Origin: Edaphochlamys debaryana
Taxonomy: Eukaryota; Chlorophyta; Chlorophyceae; Chlamydomonadales
Assembly: GCA_016858145.1 (NCBI GenBank)
Contig: JAEHOE010000159.1
Coordinates: 186,001-250,000, forward strand
DNA length: 64,000 nucleotides
Direction: 5' to 3'
How positions within the stretch are numbered: position 1 is the stretch's first letter; every line of letters starts with the position of its first letter. The notes beneath the pieces were generated by a model. It made no database searches. It was not told where the DNA came from and was given only the letters and a program-made list of their open reading frames with translations. Below are positions 44,991 to 57,995 of the stretch, piece after piece. The position numbers were made by a program, and so were the translations under genes.

Positions 44991-45870
44991 CCTTGCGCGG
45001 GCGCGAGGTACGAGCAGCAAGTCGGGCAAGAAGGGGGAGTGAGGGCTGAGCGCGATGGGCTGAGCACGATGAGCCCTGCCCGCCAGATCGTCAGGGGCGT
45101 TTCGGCGGGAGCGTGAGTCAGCCCTGATTCGGCCGTACAAGGTCGTACGAGGTTGCGATGGCTGGAGGCGCCGGTGCAGGAACACCCCAGGTAGCGTTGT
45201 GGGCGAGGGCTCAGGGCGCAAAAAGCTGCGCGGCGGACTCCTGGAGCACGGGAGCACAGGGAACATTCCCCAGTCTCTTGCATCGTCGCAACCCAAGACC
45301 TTCCTGGCAAGATAGATGCAGTCCAGGAGCTGGAAGAGAATGTTCTCACGGGGCTGGAGGGTTGCCCCTGACGGGCCCGAGGCGATGCCCCTGCCAGCTG
45401 ACCATGGGACTGCCGCATGTGCAGGTGCAGCGCGCGCGCATGCCTGGGACAGCTCGCATCTCGCAGTAACCCCTAAGCCGCAGCCATATCCTGTGCGAAT
45501 GTGGGTAAGCTTGCGTGTCCGTTGCTTGCTCTATCGTGGGGCTGGGGCGAAGCAGGTGGTAAGCGGCGAGGGCCGGGGGAAAAGGGTTCGTGCCTGCGAT
45601 GCGGCGATAGGCCACTCGAAGGCTTGTACTCGTAACTAGTATCCAAAGCTACAACTGCAGCTACAGCATTACAGCGCCTGCGCTCTCACCTCCACCCGCG
45701 GACTTGCTGAGCAGTTTGCCGTGCTTAATCGCATGTGTCGCTTTCCCATATTTTGTGGCCCTCATAAGCAACAGAGCATGCTAGGCTAGAGCAGCAGGCT
45801 GGGCGGGCGCGGCTGTGCCAATGCGTGCAGCGACCGCCCGTGCATATGGATGCCTCCGGCTTCTCCCATC
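44991..45870. other. Divergent intergenic region
   Basis: Lies between the minus-strand LRR gene and the plus-strand RAP gene, so it should hold both promoters. No clear TATA box was seen and no gene is supported. Confidence 0.45.
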
Positions 45871-48800
45871 ATGCGGCGATTCGCAATTCTTGCATCCCGG
45901 AGCTGGGAAGGAACACTCGGAGAAGGCCTGTTTGTCGGGCACCAGCATGCCCATCGCGGATTCTCTGCAGAACCGGCCTCCCAGCTCGCAGCAGCGAGCT
46001 CTCTGGCTGGGCTGGCAGGTCAGCCGGCGGCAGTGAGCACGCCAGGTCTGCATGCCGCTCCAGCGCCTCGCCCTGCGCGCTCGCCTGTTCCTGGGGACTT
46101 GGGCGGTAGCAGCACAGCCACCGCCAGCCCCGCTCAGCCCCCCGCCTCCGAGCTTCTGCTCATCCGTCTGTTCCAACAGCTCCCCCCCACACCTTCCCCT
46201 GAGGCCCTCACCTGCGCGCGACGGCTTCTCGAGGAGGCTGGCCTGTGCCCACGTCCCAGCCCCCTTCCCGGCCCGCCGCGGGGCCCCCACAAGGCGGCTC
46301 AGCTCCCGCCATCGCCCCAGGCACCAGCCGCCAGCGATGGCCCCGCCATCTCCGCCGCAGTCGCCGAAATTCTCCTGAAGGCGCTCGCTGAGCCCTCGGC
46401 CTGGCCCTGGGTCCGCCCCGCCCTGCCCGAGCTCCTCCTCCTCCTCTCCCGCCTTCGCGTCACGCCCTCCGCCGCCCTGGAGGACGCCCTCTGCCGCCAC
46501 CTGCGCCGCGGGGTCCTTCCACGCCAGCCCGAACCCCTGTGGCACGCTCTGGCGGCCGCAGGCGCGGGCGCGGGACCAACGGCGCGGCACCGGCGGCTGG
46601 GGCGCGTGGCCCGGCCCCAGGCGCCGCCGGCATTCCGCCTGTCCCGGGCCATGGCGGCGGCGGGGATGGCGGGGCACGGGCCGTGGCAGCTGCTTGCGGA
46701 GCGGCACCTGGCGCCCCGGCACGGCGGGGGAGCGCCGGTGCTTGAGGCGCTGGGGCCCGAGGGGCTGGCGCAACTGGCGGCGGCGTTCGCGGGGGCGGGG
46801 TACCACCCGGTGCAGCTGTTCGGGTGGGTCGAGGGCCGGGGCCGGGGCCGGGGCCGAGGCCGGGGCCGGGGCCGGGGCCGGGGTCGGGGATTGGAGGGCA
46901 GGTGGGGGCACACTCAGTGGGCTGGCGTGGCTTCTGACCAGCTGTTGCCAGTGTGGTCTGGGAAAAGGTCGGAAGATTTGGCCGCCGCTTGATGCCCATC
47001 CTTTGTCTCTTCCGCAGGGCTATCGCCGACCGCCTCGCACCCGCGGCCCCCCGCCTGGCCCCCGCCTCCCTGGCCCGCGCCCTCGCCTCCTTCGCCTCCG
47101 TGCGGCACCACGACCCGGCTTTGGCAGCCACCCTCCTGGGGGAGGCCTCGGCGCGCCTCACCTACGGTGGCGGAGGCGGCGGTAGCTCGGCTGGCTCGGC
47201 CGCCGCCGCTAGCCGCGGCGGGGGCGGGGGCGGCGGAGGACTGCTGTCCCGCGCTGGCGCGGCCCTGTTTGGCGGTGTGGGGGGAGCGGGGCCGGACCGG
47301 GCCCACCGCGTGCCGCACGGCTTTGCGCTGCCGCAGCTCGCGGCTCTGGCGCAGGCGGCGGTGACGCTGGGGCCCGATGGCGGCGGCGGCGGCGGCGGCA
47401 GGGTCTCGGAGGCGGCGGCGGAGGTGCTGGCGGCGGTCGCGGAGGAGGCGGAGGAGGCCGTAGGCGCTTACCTGGTCTCACGGCTGGAGCGAGCGGACAG
47501 GGCTGCTGAGTCGGGCTCGCAAGGGGGGGCACCGGAGGGTGGGCCGGCGGACCCGACGGCAGGCGCAATCTCCCTCCCGTACGCTAATCCAGAAGGGGTC
47601 CAGGCAGCGGCGTCAAGTGCAGAAGGCGCGGGGGAGGAGGAGGCTACCGACGATTATGGAGGCGCCCGGGGCGAGTCCTTAACCAGCGATGCTGACGGGG
47701 GTGATGAAGCGGGGGGCAGTGGCGGCCCGGCGGCGTGGCTGGCCCCCGTCTACAACCTCCTGTCAGCGCTGGTGGCCGGCGGTGCCGCCGCGGGGCCCAC
47801 GTCTCCGCCTGCGCTGGCCGCCGCCGCCGTCGCATTTCGACACCTTGCGACACCGGCGGCGCTTGCGACGGCTGAGCCTCACCTGACGGCGGCGCAGCTT
47901 GCGACGCTGCTCGCGGCGCTGCTCCCAGACGGCGCGGCGGCGGCGGCGGGCGCCGAGCACCCGTATCCGATGGCGCCGCCGCCGCCTTACAGCCGCATAG
48001 GCCCTACAGATGCGGTCGAAGGGTCGAGCAGCAGGAGCACGGAGACCGACGCTTCGGCGGAGGCGGACGCTGTGGCGGCGGTGGCGGCGGCGCTGCGCCG
48101 GCGCGCGGACCCGGCGACCGTCCGCGGTGGCGTGTCCTTGCTGGCGGCGTGGCACACCCTGGCGGCGGCGCGGTCTGCGGCGGGTTCGGGTGGCACCGCC
48201 GCCGCCGCCAGGGACCCTCGGGCGGTGCAGGAGCTCCTCCCGGCCGTGGCGGCAGCGGCAGCGAGCGATGCGGGGCGCCGGTTCCTGCTGACGGCGGCGG
48301 AGCCGGCGGCGCGGTTTGTTGTGAGCTGTGCTCTGCTCGAGGCGTATGATCGTACGGCACTTGATGCAGCGGCAGTACCGCTCATGGCGGCGCTTGGAGG
48401 TGGCGGAAGCGCCGCGACGGCCACCACCGCTGCGACTGGGGGGTCACCACGGCCAGGAAGGTACACGCCAGCAGCTGCAGCCGCAGCACCTGCGGATGCA
48501 TGTGGGTACGAGCCTAGTGCTCAGCGACTCGGGCCCAGGGCTTTGGCGCAGCTCGCATGGGCGGTTGGGCAGCTGGCGTACGGCAATGAGGCGTTACTGG
48601 GTGCAATACAGGTGCGGCGTGGTGCCGTAATCAGCTCTTCCCCCGTGAGATGTATAGATGTTCCAATTTCAGCATTGTTACAAGTTCATTTAACGAGCGA
48701 CTAGCAACTGACCGCCCCCTTCAAACTTTACGCAGGCCCAGGCCCTCGCTCTGTCACCGCCGGTCTCGCTCACAGCGCCCCTGGACCCACTGGCCGCGCC

Positions 48801-50321
48801 GCGGCACGGCCGCTCCCAGCCCCTGGCCCGCGCCGCCCTCTCGGAGCCCGACGGAGACGGGGACGGGGTCAATGTGGACGGCGGCGCAGCCGGGGCATTA
48901 GTCAGGGGCCCTGGGCCCCTTCCGGGCCCCGCCGGGCCCCTGCTGGGCCCGCTCGAGCTGGGCGATGTGCTGTGGGCGCTGGCGGCCAATGGGTACCGCA
49001 CCAATCAGGGGGCGGAGCTGCGAGCGCTCTACATGCGGGTGGGGGGCGGCGGGGTGCTGCCGGAGTTGCCACCAAGGGTACTGAAGTTAGGCGCATCCCA
49101 ATTGCCGTGCCGTTGACTGTTCCGCGCCTTGACGCCTACGCTTGCGTAGACTGTTTTACCTGCGGAGGTCGCCCTCACTCGCCCTCACTTCACCGCGGGC
49201 GCTCGTTGCCCTGCCTTCGGTCTGAACCCTGCCTGGTTGCCTGCCTTCTTAAGCCACCCTCGCCACCCTCGCCCCGCCCCCAGGCCGCCACCCAGGGTGT
49301 GGTGTCCATCGACGACCCCCGCTGGCTGGCGCTCGCGCGGACGCACGTGCTGCTGCTGACCGGCTGGGGCGGGGGCCTGGGGCGCGCGGCGGCGGGTCTG
49401 CGCAGCTCCTGGTTCAACGCCCTGGGCTACGCCTGGGAGCGGCAGGTGTGTATGTGTGGGGGGGGGGAGGGCGAGGGGTTGGAGACAGAAGTGCAATGCA
49501 AGCGAGTGCGCAAGGGCACGGCGGGGTCCAGGGTTGGTGGGGGCCAGGCTGCTGGGATGCATGGGATGCGTACCGTGTACCTCTCAGTAGCCGTGGCGGC
49601 GCCCCTTGTCTTACGGCCGCCTTGCGGTGACCCGCAGGCCGTCCGACGCGGCGAGCACTTGGCGGGGTCGCAGGGGCTGCCGCTGCCGCTGGACACCGCC
49701 GCCGCCGCCTTCGTCCGTTCAGTGGAGGCCACGGCGGCGGATGTGGCCCGGGGCCGCACCCCCACACCGTCTCGGAGCCCTTCTGGACCCGACGTTGATG
49801 GCGAGGCGGGGGCACGTCCTCGCTGGGGCGGAGGCTGGGGCGGCCTGGCGAGATCAGAGGGCGGCGGAGGCGGGTGGCGGCTGTCGCCGATGCACGCCTG
49901 GGCTATGCCCAACCCCTCCCCCGATATCCGCCTCACGATCCCTCTGCTGGCCCGGAGACGCGGTGGTGGCGGCGCCGGGGGCGGCGGCGAAGTGGCGATA
50001 GCGCTGGACCTGACGTGCCGAGCTGACGAAGCGCTCACCACCGCGCCATCGGAACCAACGGCACCGTCAGCAGAAGCGCGGAGCGATGTCGGGGCCGGTA
50101 CGGAGTCTGAAGCCGAGGTCGAGTCAGGGCCGACCGGACTGGCAGCCGTCAGCGGGCCGGGCGGCGGTCCGTCCGTAGCGCCGCTGCTGGGCCCTGCGCG
50201 CTGGCGGCGGCTGGTGCTACGGGGGCTGGGGATGAGGGTGCGGCCGCTGCGGCAGGCTGACTGGGAGGCAGCGACGCCGGCGGAGCGGGCAGAGCTGGTG
50301 CGGAATGCGCTGCAGTCGTGA
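45871..50321 (+). CDS. RAP-domain (FASTK/OPR-like) organellar RNA-binding protein
   Basis: Exons 45871-46823, 47018-48611, 48736-49038, 49284-49445 and 49638-50321 encode 1231 residues in phase. The N-terminus MRRFAILASRSWEGTLGEGL followed by HAHRGFSAEPA is a typical mitochondrial presequence with an RGF/SAE cleavage context. The middle consists of degenerate helical repeats, such as LAQLAAAFAGAGYHPVQLFG, LARALASFASVRHHDPALAA, LAQLAWAVGQLAYGNEALLG and LGDVLWALAANGYRTNQGAE, of the kind found in FAST-kinase-like and octotricopeptide proteins. Gly/Ala-rich spacers interrupt them. The C-terminus (VAIALDLTCRADE, then RWRRLVLRGLGMRVRPLRQA and DWEAATPAERAELVRNAL) fits a RAP domain split by an acidic insertion. 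Predicted role: processing or translation of organelle RNA, probably mitochondrial. A TGTAA at 50577-50581 is a suitable poly(A) signal. Confidence 0.75.
46833..46887 (+). repeat. Intronic (GGGGCC)n repeat
   Basis: About nine GGGGCC hexanucleotides, interrupted once by GAGGCC, at the start of intron 1 of the RAP gene (46824-47017). Such repeats readily form G-quadruplexes in RNA. Confidence 0.9.
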
Positions 50322-50820
50322 AGTGCCCGGTCGTCTGTAATATGGACGTGAACGGCCGTGGCCTTCACGGATGGACGGAGTGCGTCTGATTGGGTGCATT
50401 GCGGTCTGGTCAGGGCCGGAATGTCGCAACGTATGGCGTGCGGGTTGCATCGGGGTCGGTCTGTCTATGACGTCGAGCGGCTGGGCAGGACGTGGCGGGG
50501 TGTGGAGGGGGCCACGGGATCGCTGCGTGCCGTGCATGCACGCACCCTGACTTGCGACGAGACACCTAACACCGCTTGTAATTGCCCATATCGTCGTTAC
50601 TGTCAGCTGCTTTTGGCAAGCTCCAAACCACATGCGCTTGCACTCGAACACCAACTCACGCTCTAGCTACTGACACGAGGGAATCTAGGCACTGCTATGC
50701 ATCAGCCTTGAACTTACGGGTGCTTGGGGGACTGCGGTGGAAGCAAGCAGCTTGCACGCGCGAGTGTGGACAAGGGTGAAGACGCATCAAATGAGCTCTC
50801 CTGGTTTTTAATCTCACAAT
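50322..50820. other. Short intergenic region between the RAP and MRS2 genes
   Basis: Contains TGTAA at 50336-50340 and 50577-50581; the second is the more likely 3' end of the RAP gene. The remaining 240 bp must include the MRS2 promoter; the TTTTTAATCTCACAAT just before the ATG is unusually AT-rich. Confidence 0.45.
50577..50581 (+). terminator. TGTAA poly(A) signal of the RAP gene
   Basis: TGTAA 256 nt after the stop codon at 50321. Confidence 0.45.
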
Positions 50821-53800
50821 ATGTTTACTAGGCATCCAGCGTATGGCGAGCGGCGGGAGGGAGCCGACAACGATGCCGGTCGCGAGAGGTGGGACGCCGC
50901 ACCAGCTGGCCCACGCACGTCTCGGAACGCGCAACATAGCTCGCTTAATTTCCGTGGTCGTTGCCCTTCTCTGGCCCGCGCCTCACGTGTCCGACCGGCC
51001 GCACCCATCCTCCCGCCCAACCCGTCCATCCTCCCCCGTTGCGCCATCAGCGAACCGCTCATCGCGAGCAGCGCCTTCGCCAGCTCCTCCGCGGCCGCCA
51101 ACGCCCCCGCACTGGAGCTGCCCGGGCCTCTGTTGACGCACGCCGACGCCGTGGGGGGTCTCAGCGAGCTGGGCGCGGGCGGCATGGTGGAGCTGGGGGA
51201 GCTGGGCTTCATGCCCTCCGCCTCCCCCACCGTGGAGAGCGCAGAGGAGATCCTGCAGGCACGGGGGCGGGGACAGGGGGATGGTTGGAGGAGGTTAGGG
51301 ATGCGGATGGGGAGGCTTGAAAGGGCCGAAGCACCATACAACGACTTCCATGCATCCACGGCGACGGTGGCTGGGGTCGTGGCAGGGCACCGTTTGGCAG
51401 GCAGGGCGCACGGCCTGCTGACGGACGAAGCCCCATCTGTCTGAACTAAAGGAGAGGGGCGGGGAGGTTAACACCTTGCTTAGGTCCAGGGTCCAGCTTG
51501 ACGCCGCACCCCTCTCCTCTCCCCCCCACCTTCACCCCCCAGGCGGTGGAGGCCCAGCTGGAGCAGAGCCCGCTGCTCACGCGCCGGGGGTCGGTGGCCA
51601 TGGGCAGCCGGGGGGCCAGCATGTGAGCGACCTGGGGGGCGGGGGTTGGTTGGGGTTGGTTGGGTTGGTTGGGGTTGGTTGGGGTTGGGGTGGTGTTGGT
51701 TGTGATGGGGTGAGGGAGAGGGGAGTGCTGGTTGGGGTTGATTAGAGAGGGAGAGGGCGTGTGTGGAGGGGGCAGCCAGGAGGGGAGCCTACGTGACGTT
51801 CCTCTCGTGTGCCTGAACCCCTCCCCTTCCCCCCCCTCTCGCTTTCCTCGCCCCTCCAGAGCGAGGGCCCCGCGCGCCCCCGCCCCTCCCTCCATGGGAG
51901 GATCCTCTACCCTCTCCTCCCCGCCGCAGCACACCCACCTGCCACCGCACCGGCAGGGGTCGTGGGCCGGCGGCGGCGGGTCGGGGGCGCTGCCGGGTGC
52001 GGCGGGGACCCAGGCGGCCGCAGGCCCCGCCGTACCCACGGGATCCTCCTTTGCGCCCTCCACCACCACCGTATCACGAGGGTCCAGCCTGGGAGGGGCG
52101 CCCATAGGTGCGTACGGCACTGTCAAGGGTCGATGATTGGGCTGAGTGGGCTTGGGCTGGGAGGGCTTGGGCTGGGAGGGCTTGGGCGGGGTGGGCTTGG
52201 GCTGGGTGGCGGCTTTGGGTGCTTTCCGCAGCAAGGCGTGTGTGGTTGGGGCGGGGTGCGCAGCAAAGGTGAGGTGGCGCCTGGGAGGTTTGTGTGCCTC
52301 CTGATCCGATCCCCTTGCCCCCTTCCCCTTGCCTACGTTGGTACCCGCAGGGATGGCGGTGGTGGGCAGCCTCGGCAGCGGCGGCCGGGACCCAGTGGTG
52401 CCGCTCGGAGGCAGCCCCGGCCGCGGCGGCGCCGGCAGCGGCGGGGCGCTCCTGGAGCAATATCTGATGCAGCAGCAGCGGCAGCAGCAGGCGCTGGCGG
52501 CGGCGGCGGCAGGGGCAGGCGGCGGCGGCGGCGGCGGCGGGGAGCCGCAGCTGGTCTCAACCGTCAGCCTTAGTCAGGGCCTGGTGGATGACGCATGCGA
52601 CGCCGCCGCCGCCTCCTACCGGCGTGACTCGGGAGTTGACCTTCGCGCCGGCGGCGGCGGCGGTGGCGGCGGCCTGGCAGGAGCTGTCGGCGGCGGCGGT
52701 GCTGCCGCTCCAGCTCCGCTGTCAATGTCAACGGCGGCGGCGACCCAACTGGCTGCCGGTCCGGGGTCCCGTGCAGTAGCGGGGTCGAACACCTACGCCG
52801 CCGCTCCCAACGGCGTCTCCGCCTGGCCCTCCCCCATCGCCGCTGCGGCTGGCGGGGGCGGCGGCGGCGGCGGGAAGGCGGCCTTCCACGCGCACGCCCA
52901 CACGTCCGCATCCGCCCCGGCACTCGGCGCTCTGGCGCGGGGCAGCACACCCGGCGCGCGGCCGCTGGGGGCAGGCGGGGGCGGGGGCGGCGCGTCGGGC
53001 CCGAGCAAGCTGGCCATTGCGGGGGTGCGCACGTGGCTCAAGGTGGGCTTGGCCTGGGCTGGGCTGTTTGGGGTGGGCTGTTTGGAGGTGCACCTGCTGG
53101 GCTGCGGGGGCCTAGGAGAAGGTCAGTGGCGGCGCGCCACGTGAATGGGGTAGCGGCGGTGGCCAGCACTACGCAGCCTTGCCTTCCTTTCCGGACCCTC
53201 TTGCCCTCCCCGGTGGTCATGGGCGCGGTGCGCTCAACCCTGGCATGCGCCCACTGCCCTTCCGCATGCCCCTTCCGCGCACTCCGCCTCCTCCACCTGC
53301 CTCCACCCCGGTGCACCCCCCCCGCCACAACAAACAACCACCTTCATCCTGCCCTCCCCTCCATGCCCACTCCCTCCTGCCCCCTCCCCCCCCCGCCAGG
53401 TGCTACCCTCCGGCGAGGCGTCCATCGTGCAGCTGGACCGGGGGCAGCTGGGCGTGCGGTATGGGGTGCAGCTGCGCGACTTTAGGTGCGGGGGAGTGTA
53501 GGGGTAGAGACTAGAGAGGGGGGCTGGAGAGGGGGCAGGAGTGCGGGTTCGGAGAGCTTGCCAAGCACAGCGCGGACCGTCACCATAGCCCTCGACGCAG
53601 CGCCACTGCTCATGCCGTACTCGTCGTCACCACACGTGACGTCTCTGACGCTGGCCGTGCCACACCTGCCGTACCATGCCGTACGCAGGGTCCTGGACCC
53701 CGTGCTTGGCGCCACGTACCCCGCCTGCCTGCTGTGCCGCGAGGGGGCGCTCATCGTCAACCTGGACCACATCAAGGCGGGGCTGGGGGCTTGTGTGGGG

Positions 53801-56800
53801 GGGTGGGGGGTAGAGGGCGGGAGGGGAGGGAGGGCATGAGGAGGGGAGGGGGTTCAGTTTAGACATACGGTGTGTGCTCTCTGTGGTTACGGGGGTTTGA
53901 AGACTTGAGCTGGGCGCGATACGGAGATGAGGAGGGCGTGCCAGCTAGAGCTTCCCCGCATTTCAAGGGGGAGGGGGTCAGACAAGGGGGAGGGAAGCTC
54001 GCATCACCATACGTACCCATCACCCCCCTGCTACCCCCCAGGTCATCATCACGGCGGAGTTCGCCCTGGTCAACAATTCGGAGTCGGACCGGGTGAGGCG
54101 CTTTGGGAGGAGGGGCACAGAGGGGCCGGCAATGAGTGGAGCGCGTGTGAGGTGATCATCACATGATGTGACCTCACATCACACGCCTGCGTGCCAACCC
54201 TCCCCCCTTCCCAGACCCGCCCCTTTGTAGAGGAGCTCAAGCGGCGCCTGCGCCTCTACGCGGCCAACCGGGCCCTGGCGGCGGCGGCGGCAGCGCAGGC
54301 GGCAGCGGCGGCAGCGGCGGCGCAGGCGCAGGAGCAGGCGGTGGCGGAGGCACACGCGGAGCAGCGGCAGCAGCAGGCGGCGGCGGAGCAGGCGGCCGCA
54401 GGGCGGGAGCAGGAGCAGAACCAGCTGCAGGGGGCGGGGCCGGGTCTGCCCCGGTCCACCTCGCTGCCGCACCTCCAGCCGCTGGGCGGAGTGGCGGCGG
54501 CAGCAGGGGTTGCGGCGGGGAACACGGGGGGTGCGGAGGCGGCGCCGTCGGTGTCCGGTGGCGGCAAGGCGGAGGGGCAGGTGAGGGCTTCGTGGTTGTT
54601 GAGGGGATTGTGTCACATAGCGAATGCCGAGACCCCCGCGGAAGTCGCTCCCAAGCCCCAAATCACCTCTCTCCCCCCTCCCTGTGCCCCCCCATTTCCG
54701 CAGCACCAGCACGGCCCCCTGGGCCAGGTGGCCTCAGCGCTCCGCAGCTTCCTGCCCGCAGCCGTCAGCCGCGTGGCAGGGGGGGGCGGGGGCAACGGAG
54801 GCGGGGCAGGAGGCGGCGGCGGGCACGGGAGCGCGAGCGCCAACCCCTCCGTCACGCCCCGCTTCGCCTTCCCCCCGCTGCCGCCCCTGGCCGCCCTGGG
54901 GGGCGCGGGGCCCGGCACCGGCGGGGGCCTGATGGCGGGGGCCGCGGGGGCGAACGGGGGCTCCGGGACCGCAGGGGGCGGGGAGCTGGGTGCGGTGTCG
55001 GAGCTGGTTGCGTCCATGCCCTTTGAGCTTCGCACGCTTGAGGTGGTGCTGGAGCAGGTGGGTGGTTGTATGGGGGCATGAGGTGAAATTTGGGGCTTTC
55101 AGGGTGAAATAAAGGGCAGGGGAGGCCGGAGGGAACTGCCGCGCTTTACCCTTGTGGCTGTTGCAGGTCTACTTACTAGGCCACCGCTCGCCCTCTCCGC
55201 CTCCCCCCCCCTCCCCCCCACAGACCGTGTCCCTGCTCGACGGCCAGACCACGGAGCTGGAGCGCGCCACCCGCCTGGCGCTGGACGAGCTGACGCTGCG
55301 GGTCAACCCGCGCAACCTGGAGCGCATGCGGGCGCTCAAGGGGCGCATGGCGGGTCTCACCAGCAAGGTCGACACGGTGAGGCGGGGAAGGGAGGGGAGG
55401 GGTTGGGGGCGGGGGCGGGGTGCGGTGGAGTGGGGTGTGGTTGGGTTGGGTGGAGGGGGATGGGGGGCCGCTGACATGGGGAGACTCGCGGAACAGCAGG
55501 TTTGGGTGAGCCGCTTATCAAGGTTCCTGCCTGCCGCCCACAATCCCCAAAGGTCCGGGGTGTGCTCGAGAAGCTGCTGGATGACGACAACGACATGGCC
55601 GCCATGAACCTAACCGCCAGACAGGTGACCGTTGGGGTGGCTGGTGGTTGGTTTTGGCGGCTGGCAAGACAGGTGACCGTTGGGGGTGCGGTTGGGCGGG
55701 AAGTTGGCCGGTTGACGCCGCTCCGCGTTCCCCAATCGCAGGAGGAGGAGGAGGAGAGGGAGGTCCGGCTGGCCGCACAGCACGCCGCGGCGCAGCAGGC
55801 GGCTCAGCAGGCACAGCAGGCAGCAGCTCAGCAGGCGCAGCAGGCGGGGGCGTGGGCGCCTCTGGCCATGCCCGTGCCGGTGAGTGCTGGGGCAGGGTGA
55901 AGGAGGGTCAGTGAGGAGGTTGTGGACGGGGAGGGGGGTTGGCGCGTAGCAAGGTCAGTGTGACAAGGTCGGTCACCTGGATGAATGGGCTGAGCCCTGC
56001 AATGGCTGGACATTGGGACATGCATTCAGGCACGGTACACAGCGTAGAGATTGTGCCGTATGCTCCGCACGAAGCTTCGGGCGCAACGCATTTCGACGCC
56101 GACCCGCGACAAAATGTAGCAACTACTACTCCTACCTTCGCGCCAGGTCGGTAAGTATCCCCGCTCGCATAACAGTGTAGGGATACGCAGAGCTAGCATA
56201 GTGTTTGGTACCACGGGCCGGGCGTGAGGCTCAAGTGTGTGCGCGGCTCCATGACACCCTCGGTGCGGCGGGGGTAGCAGGGACCAGAGCGAAACGGATG
56301 GAGGAAGGCGCCGTACGAACAGGGTTTCCATCCAACAAGCGTGCTGATTCGTAGCTGCGGATTCAGGTTTCGCAGCCTTGTAGGCCTCTTGAAGTCCAGC
56401 GGTTCGGGTTGGCCCTGATGGCTGATGGCAGCAGCACGTGCCTCGCCCGAGCAACGCCTGCCTCCCGACGACTCCTCGGCATTGAGACGTAAGGGTGACT
56501 GGGCGATGAGCCACTGCAGGCTGCCCATGCCAAGAGCGGGTCGTGTCGTGGCAACGGAAAGCAGCCGGAGCTCGCAGGGTCGGCCTAGTTGTTGCCTCGT
56601 GCTCCACACGCACACACGACCCTGTTTCATTCAGCTGCCCAATTCCGCACGCACGACCCCGACTTATAAATCCCTCTCATCTATCCGACTTAACGCCTGC
56701 CCCGCAGGTGCGCGCGACGCCCGGCAGCCCCCCTCAGGGCCTGGGCCGCAGCCCTCCGTCCCCCGCGCTGCCGGGTCCCATGCCGGTGCGGGGGGGCAGC

Positions 56801-57995
56801 CCCGCGCCCCTCGAGCCCCTCGGGGCGGAGGCCTACGGAGCGGGGGCAGGCGCGGGCGGCGGAGGGGAGCCGGACGATGAGGAGGTGGCGGTGGTGGAGA
56901 TGCTCCTCGAGGTGTGCGGGGCCCGGGGTTGACGGGGTGGGAGAGAGGCGGGCGTCGCGTTATGGGTAGTAGATGGTCAAGCCGCTAGAGCGGCGGGGCA
57001 TGCAGTGGGCTGGCAGGCAGGGGGGCTGGGCTAGGTGAACGGGCATGGCTCAATAAGCTGATGTATCTGCTCGCTTGAGGCGGGATTGTTGGCCACGCCT
57101 TCTGATGACTATTCTGACGACTGCCCCCTGCCCTGTACCACCCCCCAGGCCTACTTCATGCAGCTGGGGCACACGTGGCAGCGGCTGCAGGTGGGGACGA
57201 ATGTAGCCGGTAGGGGAGGTGAAAGGCTAGAAAGGCCGGAAGGGAGCGCGCGGGAGAGGGGAGGGCCTCCTGCACCTCTGCGCCCCTCTCCATCCGCCAT
57301 CCCCAACGTTCTATTCTATCTATTCTCCATCCTCGCTGTTCCCCCCCTCTCCCCCTCCCCCTCCCCCTCACCATCCTTCCCCCCAGTCCCTGTCCGGCTA
57401 CATCGACAGCACGGAGGACCTGATAAACCTGGAGCTGGACCAGCAGCGGAACAACCTCATCTCGGTGGACCTCATGGTGTGTGTGGGGGGGGGGGAGAGG
57501 GGAATTTCCAGCTTGATTGTTCTCTCTTTTTTCCTTCCGCTCTATTACATGCGCACACATCCCTCTCTGCACCGACCCCAGGTCACGTTCGCCTCGTTCC
57601 TACTGACCGGCATGTCGGTCATTGCGGGGCTGTTCGGGATGAACCTGGCCAACCGCATGGAGGCGGACTACGGGTGAGGGTGGGCGGTGCGGGCTGTTTG
57701 AGCTGTTTGTAAGCGGGCGCACTCGGGTGGGTGCGTGCACGCTGTTTTATTGGAAGTGGTTGCATGCAGCAATTACAGCAATCGGGACCAGGCGCGCGCT
57801 TGCGCCGTCCCTCTGCAGTACTCCTCCCACAAGCGCCCCCCTTCCGCCGCCCTTCCGTCCCCCCTCCCCCTCCCCAGGGCGTTCCTGCAGATCTGCATCG
57901 GCTCCACGGGCACAGCCGTGGCTCTGTGGGGGCTGTTCGTGTGGGCCTCCATCCGCTTCGGACTCATGAACGGACTGAGCATGACGTGGAGATAG
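50821..57995 (+). CDS. MRS2/CorA-type magnesium channel, greatly extended
   Basis: Seventeen exons join in phase (50821-51258, 51543-51622, 51860-52107, 52351-53042, 53400-53485, 53689-53776, 54042-54092, 54215-54580, 54704-55057, 55224-55376, 55553-55624, 55742-55879, 56708-56911, 57149-57190, 57387-57476, 57582-57673, 57878-57995), giving 1103 residues. MRS2 landmarks appear in order: ALIVNLDHIKVIITAEFAL, VEELKRRLRLYA, MPFELRTLEVVLEQ, EKLLDDDNDMAAMNLT, VVEMLLEAYFMQLGHTWQRL, YIDSTEDLINLELDQQRNNL. Then the first membrane helix ends in the selectivity motif GMN (GLFGMNL), and a second helix follows (FLQICIGSTGTAVALWGLFV). Family members usually have 400-500 residues; the excess is Gly/Ala/Gln-rich insertion, including the whole N-terminal third. 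Introns 1 and possibly 6 appear to use GC donors. Location (mitochondrion, plastid or vacuole) is not evident. The start is the first ATG of the open frame and less certain. Confidence 0.85.
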
